Source: Plantactinospora alkalitolerans (lineage in GTDB: Bacteria > Actinomycetota > Actinomycetes > Mycobacteriales > Micromonosporaceae). Taken from it: 44,000 nt of DNA. Made by a program: the position numbers and the translations under genes. The stretch lies in the NCBI RefSeq assembly GCF_015690345.1, contig NZ_JADPUN010000116.1:1-44000 (forward strand), given 5' to 3'. Every line of letters starts with the position of its first letter. The stretch's first letter is position 1. Under the pieces are notes generated by a model that saw only the letters and a program-made list of their open reading frames with translations, was not told where the DNA came from and ran no database searches. Shown in pieces: positions 31,071 through 39,110 of the stretch.

Positions 31071-32257
31071 CCGGTGACGCCGTGCGGTGCGGTCGCCAGC
31101 GGTAGTGCGATGGTGACGCGCAGGCCGCCCTCGGACCGGGCGTGCAGGTCGAGGCGTCCGCCGTGCGCGCCGACGATGGCGGTGACGATCGACAGGCCGA
31201 GGCCGGAACCGGTCTCCGAGCCGGTCCGGTCGGGAGCGAGCCGCCGGAAGGGCTGGGCGAGTTGGGCGACGTGTCCGGGGTCCAGGATCGGCCCGCCCGT
31301 CTCCACGACGAGCTGCGCCGAGGTGGCCTCCGTCCGGGTCGACACCCGGATCCAGCCGCCGTGCCGGTTGTGGATGACCGCGTTGTCGATCACGTTGTCC
31401 GCCATCCTCGACAGCAGGGCGGGGCTGCCCCGGGTCCATGCGGCTTCGGAGAGGTCGCCGTCGTCCAGGGTGAGGCGCTTCGCCGCGATGGTGGCGGCGC
31501 GGGCGGTCACGGCCTGCGACACGAGGTCGCCGAGCGACACCGGAGTGCCGTCCGCGAGTGTGCCGTGCTGCGCACGGGCGAGTACGAGGAATCCCTCCAG
31601 CAGGTGGTCGACCCGGTCGAGTTCGGTACGGAGCCGGTCCGCCAGCGCGATCGTCTGCGGTGGCGCCGGCTGCGGCTTGGCCAGGGCGACGTCCAGCGCC
31701 GCCCGCACGGTCGTCAGCGGCGTCCGTAGCTCGTGGGAGGCGTTGGCGACGAACCGCCGTTGCGCCGCGAACGACGCCTCCAGGCGTTCCAGCAGCCCGT
31801 CGATGGTGTCCGCCAGGTCTTTCACCTCGTCGGCCGGTCCCGGCGCCGCCAGCCGCTCGTGCAGGTTCTCGGCGGAGATCCGCCGGGTCGCCGCGGTGAT
31901 GGTCCGCAGCGGGCGCAGCACCCGGCCGGCGACGGCCTTGCCCAGCAGGACCGAGACGACCGCCATCACGGCGAGCGCGATCAGCGAGCCCATCAGCAGT
32001 TGGCGGGAGTGGATCGAGTGGATCTCCGCGAGCTGCGCTTCGAGCTGGTGCACGCGCTGCTCGGCAGCCGGAAGGCCGGACTGCCCGGTGGACGGGTTCT
32101 GTCCGGGCACGGCCCGGGTCACCTGGATCTCACCGGCGAACAGGTTGGTGAGGGCCAGCAGGCCGACTCCGGACACCAGGAACAGGGCGGCGTACAGGAT
32201 GGTGAACCGCAGCCGTACGGTCCCTCCGAACAGTGCTGGACGTCGCCGCTGGCTCAT
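31067..32257 (-). CDS. Sensor histidine kinase (396 aa)
   Basis: ATG 32257 follows GGAAGGGA. Two membrane helices (about 18-40 and 87-108) flank a short, probably extracytoplasmic loop of about 45 residues. A HAMP region (about 110-160) precedes the H-box NASHELRTPLTTVRAALDVA with phospho-His175. The N-box (ADNVIDNAVIHNRHGG, about 285) and G-box (GSETGSGLGLSIV, about 350) are intact. The order kinase first, regulator second on one operon is the reverse of the common order. The small sensor loop suggests membrane or envelope signals rather than a big ligand. Confidence 0.93.
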   Translation of the reverse strand: MSQRRRPALFGGTVRLRFTILYAALFLVSGVGLLALTNLFAGEIQVTRAVPGQNPSTGQSGLPAAEQRVHQLEAQLAEIHSIHSRQLLMGSLIALAVMAVVSVLLGKAVAGRVLRPLRTITAATRRISAENLHERLAAPGPADEVKDLADTIDGLLERLEASFAAQRRFVANASHELRTPLTTVRAALDVALAKPQPAPPQTIALADRLRTELDRVDHLLEGFLVLARAQHGTLADGTPVSLGDLVSQAVTARAATIAAKRLTLDDGDLSEAAWTRGSPALLSRMADNVIDNAVIHNRHGGWIRVSTRTEATSAQLVVETGGPILDPGHVAQLAQPFRRLAPDRTGSETGSGLGLSIVTAIVGAHGGRLDLHARSEGGLRVTIALPLATAPHGVTG

Positions 32258-32368
32258 TCGTTCCCTTCCCGTCGTCGTCCTGGCCCCCAGGATGCCGCGC
32301 CGGGCCTAACAACGGCATGACAGCGGCGGTTCCGGCGGTGTTACCCGAGGAACCGTAGAACCGGACCC

Positions 32369-33934
32369 ATGCCAGCAACCAACGAGCTTCCCGTCGAGCC
32401 CTTGACAACATTGGTACGCCGGGAATGGGCCACCTTCCGCAGCCGCCGCCGACTGGTCGCGCTGACGGCCGCGACGCTTGTCGTCATCCTGATCGGCCTG
32501 CTCGTCGGGGTCGTCAACCGGAGTGTGTGCAGCGAGGGTCCGATCGAGGTCGCCTGCCCCACCGATCCCGTGGGCCCGGCCGGGCAGACGGTCAGCGACC
32601 AGTTCTACTTCGCCCACCAGCCGTTGGGGGAACACGGCAGCATCACCGCCCGGATGACCGCAATGACGGGGACCATCACCTATCCGCCGCCCGACCATGA
32701 CGAGATCGTTCCCGGTCTCGTACCGTGGGCGAAGGCCGGCGTCATCGTCAAGGACGGCACCCGGCAGGGTTCCTCCTACGCGGCGCTGATGGTCACCGGC
32801 AGCCACGGCGTACGGATGCAGCACGACTATGTCCACGACACGGCGGGCCGCCCGGGGGGCGTCTCGACCTCCTCGCCGCGCTGGCTGCGCCTGACCCGAG
32901 CCGGGAACACCATCACCGGCGAGGAGTCGACCGACGGCGTGCGCTGGACGACGGTCGGGACCGCCCACCTGCCGGGGCTTCCGCGTACGGTGCTGGTGGG
33001 ACTCTTCGCCACCTCGCCGGGAGATCTCACGTTGCGCCCGACGGGCCTCGGCGGGAGCATCGTCGAGTCGCGCTTCACCCAGGCCAGCGCCGTCTTCGAC
33101 AACGTCGCCCTGGCGGGCGGCGGGACGGGGAGCCGGTGGAGCCACGGCAGCGTCGGGGAGATGGGCCACACGGACTGGGAGCGTTATCACCGGCCGCCCG
33201 GCTTCGTCGAGTCGAACGGCACCGCGACCGTCACCGGCTCCGGTGACATCGCACCGCTCGGCATGGCGGGTCAGCACACCGTGGAGGACACCCTCGTCGG
33301 CCTGGCCATCGGCCTGGTGATGCTGATCGTGCTGGCGACGCGGTTCGGCTCGGGCAGGTACCGGCCGGATTCGACGGGTGCCGGGGCGCCGGGCAGCCGT
33401 GTCCTGGCGGCGAGGGCGGTCGTGGTCGGCGCGGTCACCTTCCTCACCGGCCTGGTCGCCGCGGGCGCCGTGTTGCCGCTCGGTACGGCGGTCCTGCGCG
33501 CCAACGGCACCGCGGTCCTCGCGGCACCCGCCCTCACCCAGGTACGGGTCGTCGTCGGGGTCGCCGCGCTGCTGGCCGTCGCCGCCGTCCTCGCGCTCGC
33601 CCTCGGTGCCCTGTTCCGGCGTACCTGGGTGGCGATCCTGGTCGCGATCTCCGCGGTCGTCCTTCCCTACGTCCTCGGGGGCCTGCCACTCCTGCCCGAC
33701 GCCGTCTCCGAATGGCTGCTGCGACTCACTCCCGCCGCCGGCTTCGCCGTGCAGCAGACCATCCGCGAGTACCCGCAGGTGCTCGGCCACTACGCACCAT
33801 CGGCGGGCTACTTTCCGCTGCCGTGGTGGGCCGGGCTCGCCGTACTGTGCGGCTATGCCGCCGTCGCACTCCGGATGGGGATGATCCGGGCGCGCCGAAC
33901 CGTCGCGACGCGACGCCAGGCGGAGTGGAGGTAG
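32369..33934 (+). CDS. ABC-2-like membrane protein with large extracytoplasmic domain (521 aa)
   Basis: ATG 32369. A first helix (RLVALTAATLVVILIGLLVG, about 28-47) is followed by a large external domain (about 50-305) rich in Trp and Ser; AGVIVKDGTRQGSSYAALMV, TGSHGVRMQHDYVHDT and SPRWLRLTRAGNTITGEEST resemble the concanavalin-like DUF1349 type. The C-terminal part has about six membrane helices of ABC-2 permease type. No ATP-binding gene is adjacent, unlike the usual pairing. It faces the kinase/regulator pair across 111 bp, suggesting control by them. Confidence 0.7.
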   Translation: MPATNELPVEPLTTLVRREWATFRSRRRLVALTAATLVVILIGLLVGVVNRSVCSEGPIEVACPTDPVGPAGQTVSDQFYFAHQPLGEHGSITARMTAMTGTITYPPPDHDEIVPGLVPWAKAGVIVKDGTRQGSSYAALMVTGSHGVRMQHDYVHDTAGRPGGVSTSSPRWLRLTRAGNTITGEESTDGVRWTTVGTAHLPGLPRTVLVGLFATSPGDLTLRPTGLGGSIVESRFTQASAVFDNVALAGGGTGSRWSHGSVGEMGHTDWERYHRPPGFVESNGTATVTGSGDIAPLGMAGQHTVEDTLVGLAIGLVMLIVLATRFGSGRYRPDSTGAGAPGSRVLAARAVVVGAVTFLTGLVAAGAVLPLGTAVLRANGTAVLAAPALTQVRVVVGVAALLAVAAVLALALGALFRRTWVAILVAISAVVLPYVLGGLPLLPDAVSEWLLRLTPAAGFAVQQTIREYPQVLGHYAPSAGYFPLPWWAGLAVLCGYAAVALRMGMIRARRTVATRRQAEWR

Positions 33935-33977
33935 CGACCTGGTACCCGGTCGCTACCACAGGCACGGCCCCTCGGAC

Positions 33978-34109
33978 GCTGCCTCACCTGGCTCCGGAAG
34001 TTGCCCCACCTGGCTCCGGACGCTGTGCCAGCTGGCCCCGGCAGCGGTCTCAGCTGGCCCGCCGGGGGTCTCACCTGACCCCCGGCGGCTGCCTCAGGTG
34101 ACCCGGGGG
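33978..34109. repeat. Six 22-bp degenerate tandem repeats
   Basis: Unit starts are 33978, 34000, 34022, 34044, 34066 and 34088; the period is exactly 22 bp. Almost every unit has a CACCTG/CAGCTG/CAGGTG core. The last unit contains the stop codon of the minus-strand gene at 34094, so the array seems to have expanded from a gene end. Confidence 0.8.
34061..34086 (-). terminator. Strong hairpin inside the 22-bp repeat
   Basis: GCCGGGGGTC and GACCCCCGGC form a perfect 10-bp stem around TCACCT, lying directly downstream (minus strand) of the stop at 34094. It is the likely terminator of the NAD(P)-binding gene and of any readthrough from the convergent gene. Confidence 0.65.
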
Positions 34110-34795
34110 ACGACGGCGACGCGGGCGCCGTGGACGGTCGGAGTTCCGAGTTCGGCGGCGACGGCGTGGGCGTAGCGGGCGTGCGACAGCTGTGCCGTCG
34201 CCTGCTCCCGGGTGACGGGTTCCGCCGCCAACTGGTACTCCTGCCCGGTCGCCGGCTCCGGTTGGGCTCCGAATCCGGCCGGCGGGGTCAGGATGGCCCA
34301 GTCGAGCGTGGTGGTCCGTAGCGCGAGAAGTTCCCGCGCATGCGCCTCGGCGAACGGTCTGAGCTGGGCCGGGAACAACGTCGGATCGTCCATCACGCGC
34401 TGGCCCGAGTCGAGCGTCAACGTGGCCGTCAGACCGACCGCGATGAGCCGTCGATCCGGCCGGTCCCAGACCTCGTCGATCGCGATTACGATCTTGGCGT
34501 AGTAGTCGAGGTCGAAACCGTCGAACGACTGTGGCGGAGCCGTGAACGGCGTCACGGCCAGCACGACGGCTTCGACGGTACGGAGCACCGGCGCCAACCG
34601 CTCTGGGTGCTGGGCGTCCCCCTGGATGGCGCGTAGCTGCGGGTGCGGCGGTAGCTCGTGCCGGGTCGGATCGCGGAGCACAGCGGTGACGTGATGGTCC
34701 TGGTGAAGCAGGGCAGCGGTCACCGCACGGCCGACGCGTCCGGCGGCACCGAACACGGCGACGCGCTGTCGGGTGTTGTCGGAAGTGGCGGGCAT
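34094..34795 (-). CDS. NAD(P)-binding, NmrA/SDR-like protein (233 aa)
   Basis: ATG 34795. RVAVFGAAGRVGRAVTAALL (about 11-30) is a GxxGxxG Rossmann motif for NAD(P). ALLHQDHHVTAVLRDPTRHE gives the cofactor-specificity loop, and AVGLTATLTLDSGQRV resembles the NmrA-like/atypical SDR strand. No YxxxK pair is evident, so it may be a redox sensor or reductase of the atypical group. It is divergent from the HxlR regulator at 34856, the typical arrangement for a regulated oxidoreductase. Confidence 0.82.
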   Translation of the reverse strand: MPATSDNTRQRVAVFGAAGRVGRAVTAALLHQDHHVTAVLRDPTRHELPPHPQLRAIQGDAQHPERLAPVLRTVEAVVLAVTPFTAPPQSFDGFDLDYYAKIVIAIDEVWDRPDRRLIAVGLTATLTLDSGQRVMDDPTLFPAQLRPFAEAHARELLALRTTTLDWAILTPPAGFGAQPEPATGQEYQLAAEPVTREQATAQLSHARYAHAVAAELGTPTVHGARVAVVPRVT

Positions 34796-34823
34796 GGGCG
34801 CGACAGTAGGTGAGACAGGCCCG

Positions 34824-34840
34824 GTAACCGCAACGTAACC
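34824..34840. promoter_or_regulatory. Direct repeat GTAACC-N5-GTAACC in the divergent promoter
   Basis: The two hexamers lie 11 bp apart, on one helix face, in the 60-bp gap between the oxidoreductase and the HxlR gene. This is a plausible binding site for the HxlR regulator. The role is inferred from position only. Confidence 0.4.
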
Positions 34841-34855
34841 ACGTACGCTGAGTGG

Positions 34856-35239
34856 GTGATCAGGGCCGACGGGCCGTTACCGGGATTCGATCCGGCTTGC
34901 CCGATGAGCAGTTTTCCGATCCAGGTCGGCGGCAAGTGGACCGCGATGATCGTGTTGTGCCTCGAGGACGGCCCGCGACGCTTCGGGGTCCTGCGGCAGC
35001 ATCTCCGTCCGATCAGCGCGAAGGTCCTCGCGGAAACCCTGTCCGCGATGGAGCGCGACGGGCTGGTCAGTCGTTGCCCGCTGATCGGCGCCGACGACGG
35101 CGGCGTCGAGTACCGGCTGACATCGCTCGGCCGGACACTGCTCGACGTGATCGAACACATGCGGGCCTGGGCGCGGGACAACATCGACGAACTGACGCGC
35201 GCCCGGGACTCCTTCGACCGGGCCGATTCCACCTGGTAG
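34856..35239 (+). CDS. HxlR-family transcriptional regulator (127 aa)
   Basis: GTG 34856. FDPACPMSSFPIQVGGKWTA gives the family's conserved Cys and GGKW, followed by GPRRFGVLRQHLRPISAKVL (recognition helix region), ERDGLVSRCP and VEYRLTSLGRTLLDVIEHM. The single Cys near the N-terminus is where several HxlR members sense oxidants or electrophiles. Length is typical. Probably controls the divergent NAD(P)-binding gene. Confidence 0.9.
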   Translation: MIRADGPLPGFDPACPMSSFPIQVGGKWTAMIVLCLEDGPRRFGVLRQHLRPISAKVLAETLSAMERDGLVSRCPLIGADDGGVEYRLTSLGRTLLDVIEHMRAWARDNIDELTRARDSFDRADSTW

Positions 35240-35252
35240 AGACCCACGTGGA

Positions 35253-36023
35253 CTACGGACGAGCAGTCCCGCCGCCGCCCGGCTGGATCCGACTGATCAG
35301 GTCGTGCATCGGCTTGGTGCCGCTGCCGACCATGATTCCGGTGACGATGCCGTCGATCCAGACCGGCAGACCCTTCCACTCGGGGCCGGCGATCGCGTGC
35401 AGCAGGTAGAACCCGCCGGCCGTGGCGGCGAGTGTCGCGACCGCGACCGCGATCCCCCAGGCCACGATGGTGCGGTTGCCCCGGCCCCGGTCCGCCCGCT
35501 CGCGGAGCCCGGCCAGCGCCGCCTGCTCCGCCACGGTCGCGTCGCGGGACAGGTTCGCCAACTCGGCCTCGGCACGCTGTACGGCGGCCTCGACACGACG
35601 GCCCGGCAACCAGCGGGAGAACGGTTCCAGGATCCGTTCGATCGCGGCGGCGAAGACGATCAGGATGCCGAAGACGGCGACGGTGTCCGGCGGCCGGATG
35701 ACCTCCCCACCACCACCGCTGGTCCAGAGGGCCCACGAGCCCGCCCCGGCGGCGCCGATCAGGAGGAAGGCGGTCAGCACCGCCCCGAAACTGGCCGGGC
35801 TGCCGCCGGTCCGGCTCGTCGATCCGGCGGTCGATCCGGCGGCGGGCGTACCGCCCACTGCGGTCGGTGCCGCCCGGCCGAGCTGTCCGGCACCGGCACC
35901 CGGTCCCGGGCTGTCCACGTCGGAGAAGGCTCCCGGCGCGGGGGCCGCCGCGACGCGGCTCACCGTGGCCTCGACGAACTGGCCCGCCTGCCCCACAAGG
36001 GAAGTACCCCGTTCCACCGCCAC
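35253..36023 (-). CDS. Hypothetical membrane protein (256 aa)
   Basis: Start chosen at GTG 36023, just after GGGGGAAG; the frame extends to 36239 but the extra part is low complexity. MAVERGTSLVGQAGQFVEAT is followed by a Pro/Ala/Gly-rich stretch (to about 80). Hydrophobic segments lie at GAVLTAFLLIGAAGAGSWAL, VAVFGILIVFAAAIERILEP and IVAWGIAVAVATLAATAGGF. A charged coiled region (VEAAVQRAEAELANLSRDAT) separates helices 2 and 3. The C-terminus SGTKPMHDLISRIQ occurs in other conserved membrane proteins. Function unknown. Confidence 0.6.
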   Translation of the reverse strand: MAVERGTSLVGQAGQFVEATVSRVAAAPAPGAFSDVDSPGPGAGAGQLGRAAPTAVGGTPAAGSTAGSTSRTGGSPASFGAVLTAFLLIGAAGAGSWALWTSGGGGEVIRPPDTVAVFGILIVFAAAIERILEPFSRWLPGRRVEAAVQRAEAELANLSRDATVAEQAALAGLRERADRGRGNRTIVAWGIAVAVATLAATAGGFYLLHAIAGPEWKGLPVWIDGIVTGIMVGSGTKPMHDLISRIQPGGGGTARP

Positions 36024-36257
36024 GACTTCCCCCCGAGTCAGCGCATCTCCGAACTGCCGAGCGGGAAGGCTACGCCTCGGCGGTGACGGGAATACGACCG
36101 GGTGCTCGGGCCGCCCGAACCGACGACAAACTTCCGATCCCCCTTGATACATGGGAAGCTGTCGATGCTTCGCGGGGAGGTCACGCGTGTCGCGCCGCCG
36201 ACGGGCTCCGGCGGTGACGCAGTCGCGCCCACCACCCATGCCACGCGAAGGAGACCA

Positions 36258-36983
36258 ATGAACGCCATCCCCGTACGCCGCCGGTCCACGTTGACCTGCG
36301 CGCTGACCCTGGCCGCCCTGGCGGTCCTCGTACCCGCCAACCCGGCGCAGGCCGCGGTCGGCTGCGAGGTCACGTACACCTCGTCGAGCTGGAGCACCGG
36401 CTTCGTCGGCAACGCGCAGATCAGGAACCTCGGCGACACCTGGACCGCCCCCACCGTCCAGTTGACCTTCACCGGCAACCAGCAGATCACCAGCGGCTGG
36501 GGCTACGAACTCAGCCAGAGCGGCACCCAGGTGACCGCCCGCAGCATGACATGGAGCCGTCCGATCGCGACCGGGGAGACGCTCGCGTTCGGCTTCGGCG
36601 GCAGTTACACCGGAATCAACCTGCCGCCGACCGACTGGCGGGTCAACGGCGTGCCCTGTGTCCTCACCGGTCAGCCGCCCGCGGTTATCGCCGAGCCGAC
36701 CTCGCTGTCAGTGCCCGAGGGCCACGGCGTTTCGTTCTCCATACGGTTGAGCCATCCGCCGGCGCAGGCGACCTCTCTCCGGATGACGACCCGGGGCACC
36801 GGCATCTGGGCCAGCCCGCCGGTGCTGCTGACCTTCAACTCGACGAACTGGAGCACCCCGCAGTCGTTCAGCGTGTACAGCGCCCAGGACCAGGACACGG
36901 TCGACGACGTCGTCGTCTTCACGCTCGCCTATCCGGGCTACGTCTCCGACACGGTCACCGTCACCCAGGTCGACGACGACTAG
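36258..36983 (+). CDS. Secreted protein with CBM2 and C-terminal beta-domain (241 aa)
   Basis: ATG 36258 follows AAGGAG. Signal peptide residues 1-32 (MNAIPVRRRSTLTCALTLAA, with cleavage after NPAQA). A CBM2-type cellulose/chitin-binding module spans about 34-135, with Cys36 and Cys134 for the conserved disulfide and aromatic residues Trp45, Trp62, Trp81, Trp99 and Trp127 in family-like positions. Residues 142-241 (AVIAEPTSLSVPEGHGVSFS, ending TVTVTQVDDD) look like a Calx-beta or Ig-like repeat. No catalytic domain is present; it could be an expansin-like or adhesion protein. Confidence 0.82.
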   Translation: MNAIPVRRRSTLTCALTLAALAVLVPANPAQAAVGCEVTYTSSSWSTGFVGNAQIRNLGDTWTAPTVQLTFTGNQQITSGWGYELSQSGTQVTARSMTWSRPIATGETLAFGFGGSYTGINLPPTDWRVNGVPCVLTGQPPAVIAEPTSLSVPEGHGVSFSIRLSHPPAQATSLRMTTRGTGIWASPPVLLTFNSTNWSTPQSFSVYSAQDQDTVDDVVVFTLAYPGYVSDTVTVTQVDDD

Positions 36984-37000
36984 GTTCGGCGGCACGCGTC

Positions 37001-37045
37001 GCCGGCGGGCGGACGGGGCACCCGGCGCCCGGACCGCCCGCCGGC
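37001..37045 (+). terminator. Long hairpin after the CBM2 gene
   Basis: GCCGGCGGGCGG and CCGCCCGCCGGC form a perfect 12-bp stem with a 21-nt loop, starting 18 bp after the stop. Confidence 0.6.
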
Positions 37046-37176
37046 TCCGGTGTCGTCGCGGACCTGCCATCCTGCCCGCCGAGGTGTGACGGAACGGGCA
37101 TCGGGGTACACCGATCGAAGCTGCTGCGTAGGCGCCAAGAGATCAAGGGCTCCACGCACTTATCAGGAGGTGTGTT

Positions 37177-37884
37177 GTGGTCAGGATTCCTTCACTTTCG
37201 CGCCACTCGGAGCCGACGCCGACGCCGACGCGCGACGAGAACGGCGACGGTCGGATCGATGCTCGTGACGAGACGCCGGCAACCGGTGACACCACGCCGA
37301 AGACGGGCGAGACCCGGGTCGCCGACGCCGTGCCCGCGCGTACCGAGCCCCGCACCGAGCCCGTACCGGCCGACCACGACGGTGTCGCCAAGACGCCGAC
37401 GAACCGCGCCCGGAGCGCGGTGGCCGAGCGGGACACCACCACCCGACCGACTCCCCCGGGTACGTCCGAGACCGATCACCGGCCGGAGGCCGAGCGCGGG
37501 TTGGGCGAGCGCACGCCGAGCACCGAGGAGCGGCCGGAGGTCGTGGTGCCCGCCGGACCCCGGCCCCGGGCCAGCATGCTCGCCACGCTCAGTTTGATCG
37601 TCGGCGTGGCCGGTGCCGCGTTCGTGCTCACCGGCGCCCTCGCCGGGTACGGCATCGCGCTGGGCGCCCTCGCCGTGCTGTTGGCGATCGGAGGCGTCTC
37701 CGCGACCGCCCGCCGGCACGTGGCCGGCAAGTCCGACGCCCTCATCGGGCTGGTCCTCGGCCTCGGCGCCATCGTGGTCGGCGTGATCGCGATGACCGGG
37801 CAGTTCAACTGGCCGACCACCGACGGCGACACGGTCGTGCAGTTCCGCGAGTGGCTTGATTCACAGTTTGTCGACCGGTTCTGA
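37177..37884 (+). CDS. Hypothetical membrane protein, charged N-terminus with EF-hand-like loop (235 aa)
   Basis: GTG 37177 follows AGGAGGTG (about 37165-37172). The N-terminal 120 residues are hydrophilic and disordered, with DENGDGRIDARDE at about 20-32 resembling a calcium-binding loop (DxNxDGxID). The C-terminal part has two or three membrane helices: MLATLSLIVGVAGAAFVLTG, ALGALAVLLAIGG and LIGLVLGLGAIVVGVIAMTG, similar to DUF4190-like proteins. Similar proteins are common in Micromonosporaceae; no function is known. Confidence 0.75.
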   Translation: MVRIPSLSRHSEPTPTPTRDENGDGRIDARDETPATGDTTPKTGETRVADAVPARTEPRTEPVPADHDGVAKTPTNRARSAVAERDTTTRPTPPGTSETDHRPEAERGLGERTPSTEERPEVVVPAGPRPRASMLATLSLIVGVAGAAFVLTGALAGYGIALGALAVLLAIGGVSATARRHVAGKSDALIGLVLGLGAIVVGVIAMTGQFNWPTTDGDTVVQFREWLDSQFVDRF

Positions 37885-37903
37885 CCGGGTAGTTAGATCC
37901 GCG

Positions 37904-37997
37904 GAGCGGTGGTGCACCGCTCTGGCCTCGCCAGCCGGTGGTGGTTCACCACCAGTGCGCACGTTTTTTCGGGGGCGGCGATACTGCCGCCCCCGAA
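37904..37997 (+). other. Run of four consecutive hairpins (structured RNA or tandem terminators)
   Basis: Stems: 37904-37922 (GAGCGGTG/CACCGCTC, loop GTG), 37922-37934 (CTGGC/GCCAG), 37937-37953 (GGTGGT/ACCACC) and 37968-37997 (TTCGGGGGCGGC/GCCGCCCCCGAA, 12 bp, loop GATACT). They begin 20 bp after the membrane-protein stop. With the palindrome at 38035-38080 they fill most of the 365-bp gap before the DDAH gene. The T-run GTTTTTT lies before, not after, the last stem. Could be an unrecognised RNA element; no tRNA or known riboswitch fits. Confidence 0.5.
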
Positions 37998-38034
37998 GTG
38001 CTGTCCGGCCCCCGTTGCCCGAGGTGTTAACCGG

Positions 38035-38080
38035 GGGCCCTTCCTCTACAAAAAGCGATAACAAGGGCCCCTTCCTTACG
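38035..38080. terminator. Palindromic GGGCCC element, copy 3 (inverted orientation, arms diverged)
   Basis: GGGCCCTTCCT and AAGGGCCCCTTCCTTAC flank CTACAAAAAGCGATAAC. The right half matches the complement of copies 1 and 2, including the loop sequence CGATAA. The left arm is shortened. It lies in the long gap upstream of the DDAH gene rather than directly at a stop codon. Confidence 0.65.
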
Positions 38081-38249
38081 CCTTGGCGCAACGGAACGGT
38101 GGTGGAGGGCGGCGGAGACGCAACGATCAACGGTGGTAAGCAACTTCCAGCGATGGATTCGGTCGAGCAGCGGCACATAGCGTTGGGTTCAGCGCCAGCC
38201 CGTGGGCCGGAAGAAGGCCGGGCGCGCCCGATCCGCTGGGAGCAGGACC

Positions 38250-39110
38250 ATGACGTTGGAGTCGACGACCGTACCCGACGGGCCCGGAACGGCCCGCTCG
38301 GCAGTTCACCGGCGATATCTGATGTGCCGGCCGACGTACTTCGCCGTCGAGTACGCGATCAATCCGTGGATGGACCCGGGTGCTCCGGTCGACCCGGCAC
38401 TCGCGATCCGGCAGTGGGAGACGCTGCGGCGGACGTACCTGGATCTCGGCCACACGGTGCAGGAGATCGAGCCGGTTCCAGGGCTGCCGGACATGGTGTT
38501 CGCGGCGAACGGCGCGACGGTGGTCGACGGCAGCGCGCTGGCGGTGCAGTTCCGCGACCCGGAGCGGGCCGACGAGGCGCCCGCCTACGCCGCCTGGCTC
38601 GACCGGGCCGGCTTCGAGGTGTACGACGCCAAGCACGTCAACGAGGGCGAGGGCGACATCCTGCCGGTCGGCGACCTGCTGCTGGCCGGCACCGGGTTCC
38701 GGACCTCGCACGCCGCGCACGCCCACCTGCAGGAGGTCTTCGGCCGGCCGGTGGTGACGTTGCAACTGGTCGACCCCCGCTTCTACCACCTGGACACCGC
38801 GCTCTGCGTACTGGACGAGGAGACCGTGGCGTACCTGCCGGAGGCGTTCTCCCCCGGTAGCCAGGCGGCGCTGCGCCGGCTCTTCCCGGACGCGGTGCTG
38901 GCCAGCCCGGCGGATGCCGAGGTGCTCGGGCTGAACGCGGTGAGCGACGGACGGCACGTCGTACTTCCGGCCCAGGCGACCGGGCTGTCGGCCGCACTGC
39001 GCAGCCGGGGATACGACACAATTGGTGTTGATTTGTCCGAGCTGCGTAAGGCCGGCGGCGGACCGAAGTGCTGCACCCTGGTGCTGCGGGAACGAGAGGC
39101 GAACAAGTGA
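38250..39110 (+). CDS. Dimethylarginine dimethylaminohydrolase-like amidinohydrolase (286 aa)
   Basis: ATG 38250 follows GGGAGCAGG. The guanidine-modifying (pentein) fold is clear from RYLMCRPTYFAVEYAINPWM near the start, GLPDMVFAANGATVVDG near 78, GEGDILPVGDLLLAG near 133-147, the catalytic His in RFYHLDTALCVLDEETVAYL and the C-terminal Cys274-Cys275 (GPKCCTLVL), one of which is the nucleophile. It hydrolyses dimethylarginine or arginine-like substrates, releasing citrulline or ornithine. The next gene is a coupled ornithine aminotransferase, as in the Mycobacterium tuberculosis Rv2323c-rocD region, so a role in arginine catabolism is likely. Confidence 0.88.
   Translation: MTLESTTVPDGPGTARSAVHRRYLMCRPTYFAVEYAINPWMDPGAPVDPALAIRQWETLRRTYLDLGHTVQEIEPVPGLPDMVFAANGATVVDGSALAVQFRDPERADEAPAYAAWLDRAGFEVYDAKHVNEGEGDILPVGDLLLAGTGFRTSHAAHAHLQEVFGRPVVTLQLVDPRFYHLDTALCVLDEETVAYLPEAFSPGSQAALRRLFPDAVLASPADAEVLGLNAVSDGRHVVLPAQATGLSAALRSRGYDTIGVDLSELRKAGGGPKCCTLVLREREANK

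Noticed and set aside
33935-34110. Transcription-factor E-box array (CANCTG)
   Set aside because: The core recurs because the 22-bp unit is duplicated; no binding logic for this motif is known in bacteria.
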